Shown: piece by piece, positions 63,663-64,000 of the stretch
How the letters are laid out: every line of letters starts with the position of its first letter
How positions within the stretch are numbered: position 1 is the first letter of the stretch
Source of the DNA: Streptomyces sp. GS7
Lineage (GTDB): Bacteria > Actinomycetota > Actinomycetes > Streptomycetales > Streptomycetaceae
DNA: 64,000 nt
Direction of reading: 5' to 3'
Assembly: GCF_009834125.1 (NCBI RefSeq)
Contig: NZ_CP047146.1
Location: forward strand, 1,605,501 to 1,669,500
Notes under the pieces: model-generated
The model's input: the letters and a program-made list of their open reading frames with translations, nothing else
Database searches by the model: none
What the model was told of the DNA's origin: nothing
Position numbers and translations under genes: made by a program

Positions 63663-64000
63663 GCGCGGCCAGCGAGGAGATCCGCACGGCCCCGTCCGGC
63701 AGCGGCGGGGCCACCCCCTCGACGACGCGGTCGGCCCGCCACAGATGCGCGGCCCGCATCCCGCAGGCCAGCGGGCCCGCGACGTCCGGCTCCCACATGT
63801 CCCCGACGAACAGCGCCTGCCCGGCGGGCACTTGGCACCGTTCCAGCACCGCCCGGTAGATCAGCGGGTGCGGTTTGCGGGCGCCGGCGCGGGCCGAGGT
63901 GACCGCGGTGTCCACCAGCCCGGCCAGGCCGACGTCCTCGATGGCGCGGTCCAGGTCCCAGTACCAGTTGGAGCAGACCGCCACGCGCACGCCCCGGGCG
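63646..64000 (-). CDS. HAD-superfamily hydrolase, C-terminal part (continues beyond window)
   Basis: The last 117 residues of a haloacid dehalogenase-like hydrolase. Motif II Ser/Asn is in VRVAVCSNWYWDLD, motif III Lys in SARAGARKPHPLIYRAVLE, and motif IV in ALFVGDMWEPDVAGPLACGMRAAHLW. Motif I (DxD) lies beyond base 64000. The ATG at 63990 is probably internal. It converges with the DMFase-like gene. Substrate unknown, phosphatase activity likely. Confidence 0.88.
   Translation of the reverse strand, partial: ARGVRVAVCSNWYWDLDRAIEDVGLAGLVDTAVTSARAGARKPHPLIYRAVLERCQVPAGQALFVGDMWEPDVAGPLACGMRAAHLWRADRVVEGVAPPLPDGAVRISSLAALSGLL

Overview
This is a 64-kb piece of a Streptomyces-type chromosome. 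The evidence is very high GC with strong third-position bias, frequent GTG starts, several apparently leaderless genes, Actinobacteria-specific families (XRE/DUF397 pairs, a short anti-sigma ATPase, a group-2 HrdA-like sigma factor), TTA used as a rare codon, and tRNAs without an encoded CCA. From memory, the order ppdK - nir - nas - dgt - dnaG - hrdA matches the conserved core region around hrdA in Streptomyces coelicolor. I could not run a search to check this.

Layout. 1-5.1 kb: two MmyB-type regulators, an MFS exporter, dusB and a MarR regulator. 6.0-8.7 kb: pyruvate phosphate dikinase behind a 0.9-kb leader region with hairpins. 8.8-17.3 kb: an accessory block with GNAT, XRE/TPR regulator, two small ORFs, CYTH enzyme, radical SAM enzyme, an ECF sigma factor fused to its own membrane anchor and extracellular tail, and a winged-helix regulator. 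A 35-bp identical hairpin repeat brackets most of it, and all four in-frame TTA (bldA) codons I found in the window are here, each close to a start codon. 17.4-26.4 kb: a TauD pseudogene, a sugar ABC importer, an anti-sigma-like ATPase, an APC permease, an SDR, and an AHSA1/ArsR pair with a clear operator. 26.4-33.1 kb: assimilatory nitrite reductase (nirBD plus a NasB-like flavoprotein) and a two-component system. 33-43 kb: a glycosidase-like lipoprotein, an M20 amidohydrolase, an XRE/DUF397 pair, an aldo/keto reductase, a TSUP carrier, a methyltransferase, a cupin and cutA. 42.8-46 kb: a secreted protease, then a SanA/YdcF-like gene split by a 1.2-kb insert carrying three small genes. 46-58.9 kb: GGCT-like protein, adenosine/adenine deaminase, nasA, CbiX-like chelatase, dgt, a ferredoxin-reductase-like protein, dnaG, hrdA, xylulokinase. 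59.5-59.9 kb: three tRNAs with terminators. 60.5-64 kb: GNAT, methyltransferase, a DMFase-like protein and a partial HAD hydrolase.

How it works together. Nitrate assimilation is split over two loci: nasA at 47.7-49.9 kb reduces nitrate to nitrite, nirBD at 26.4-29.5 kb reduces nitrite to ammonium, and the CbiX-like chelatase divergent from nasA can supply siroheme for NirB. Both operons carry the same GTTAC-N6-GNATC-N6-GTTTC motif starting exactly 24 nt upstream of the start codon, a likely GlnR site.

The best candidate for an undescribed system is the 9.0-13.6 kb cassette (GNAT, XRE/TPR regulator, small proteins, CYTH phosphohydrolase or cyclase, radical SAM enzyme), which looks developmentally gated through bldA.
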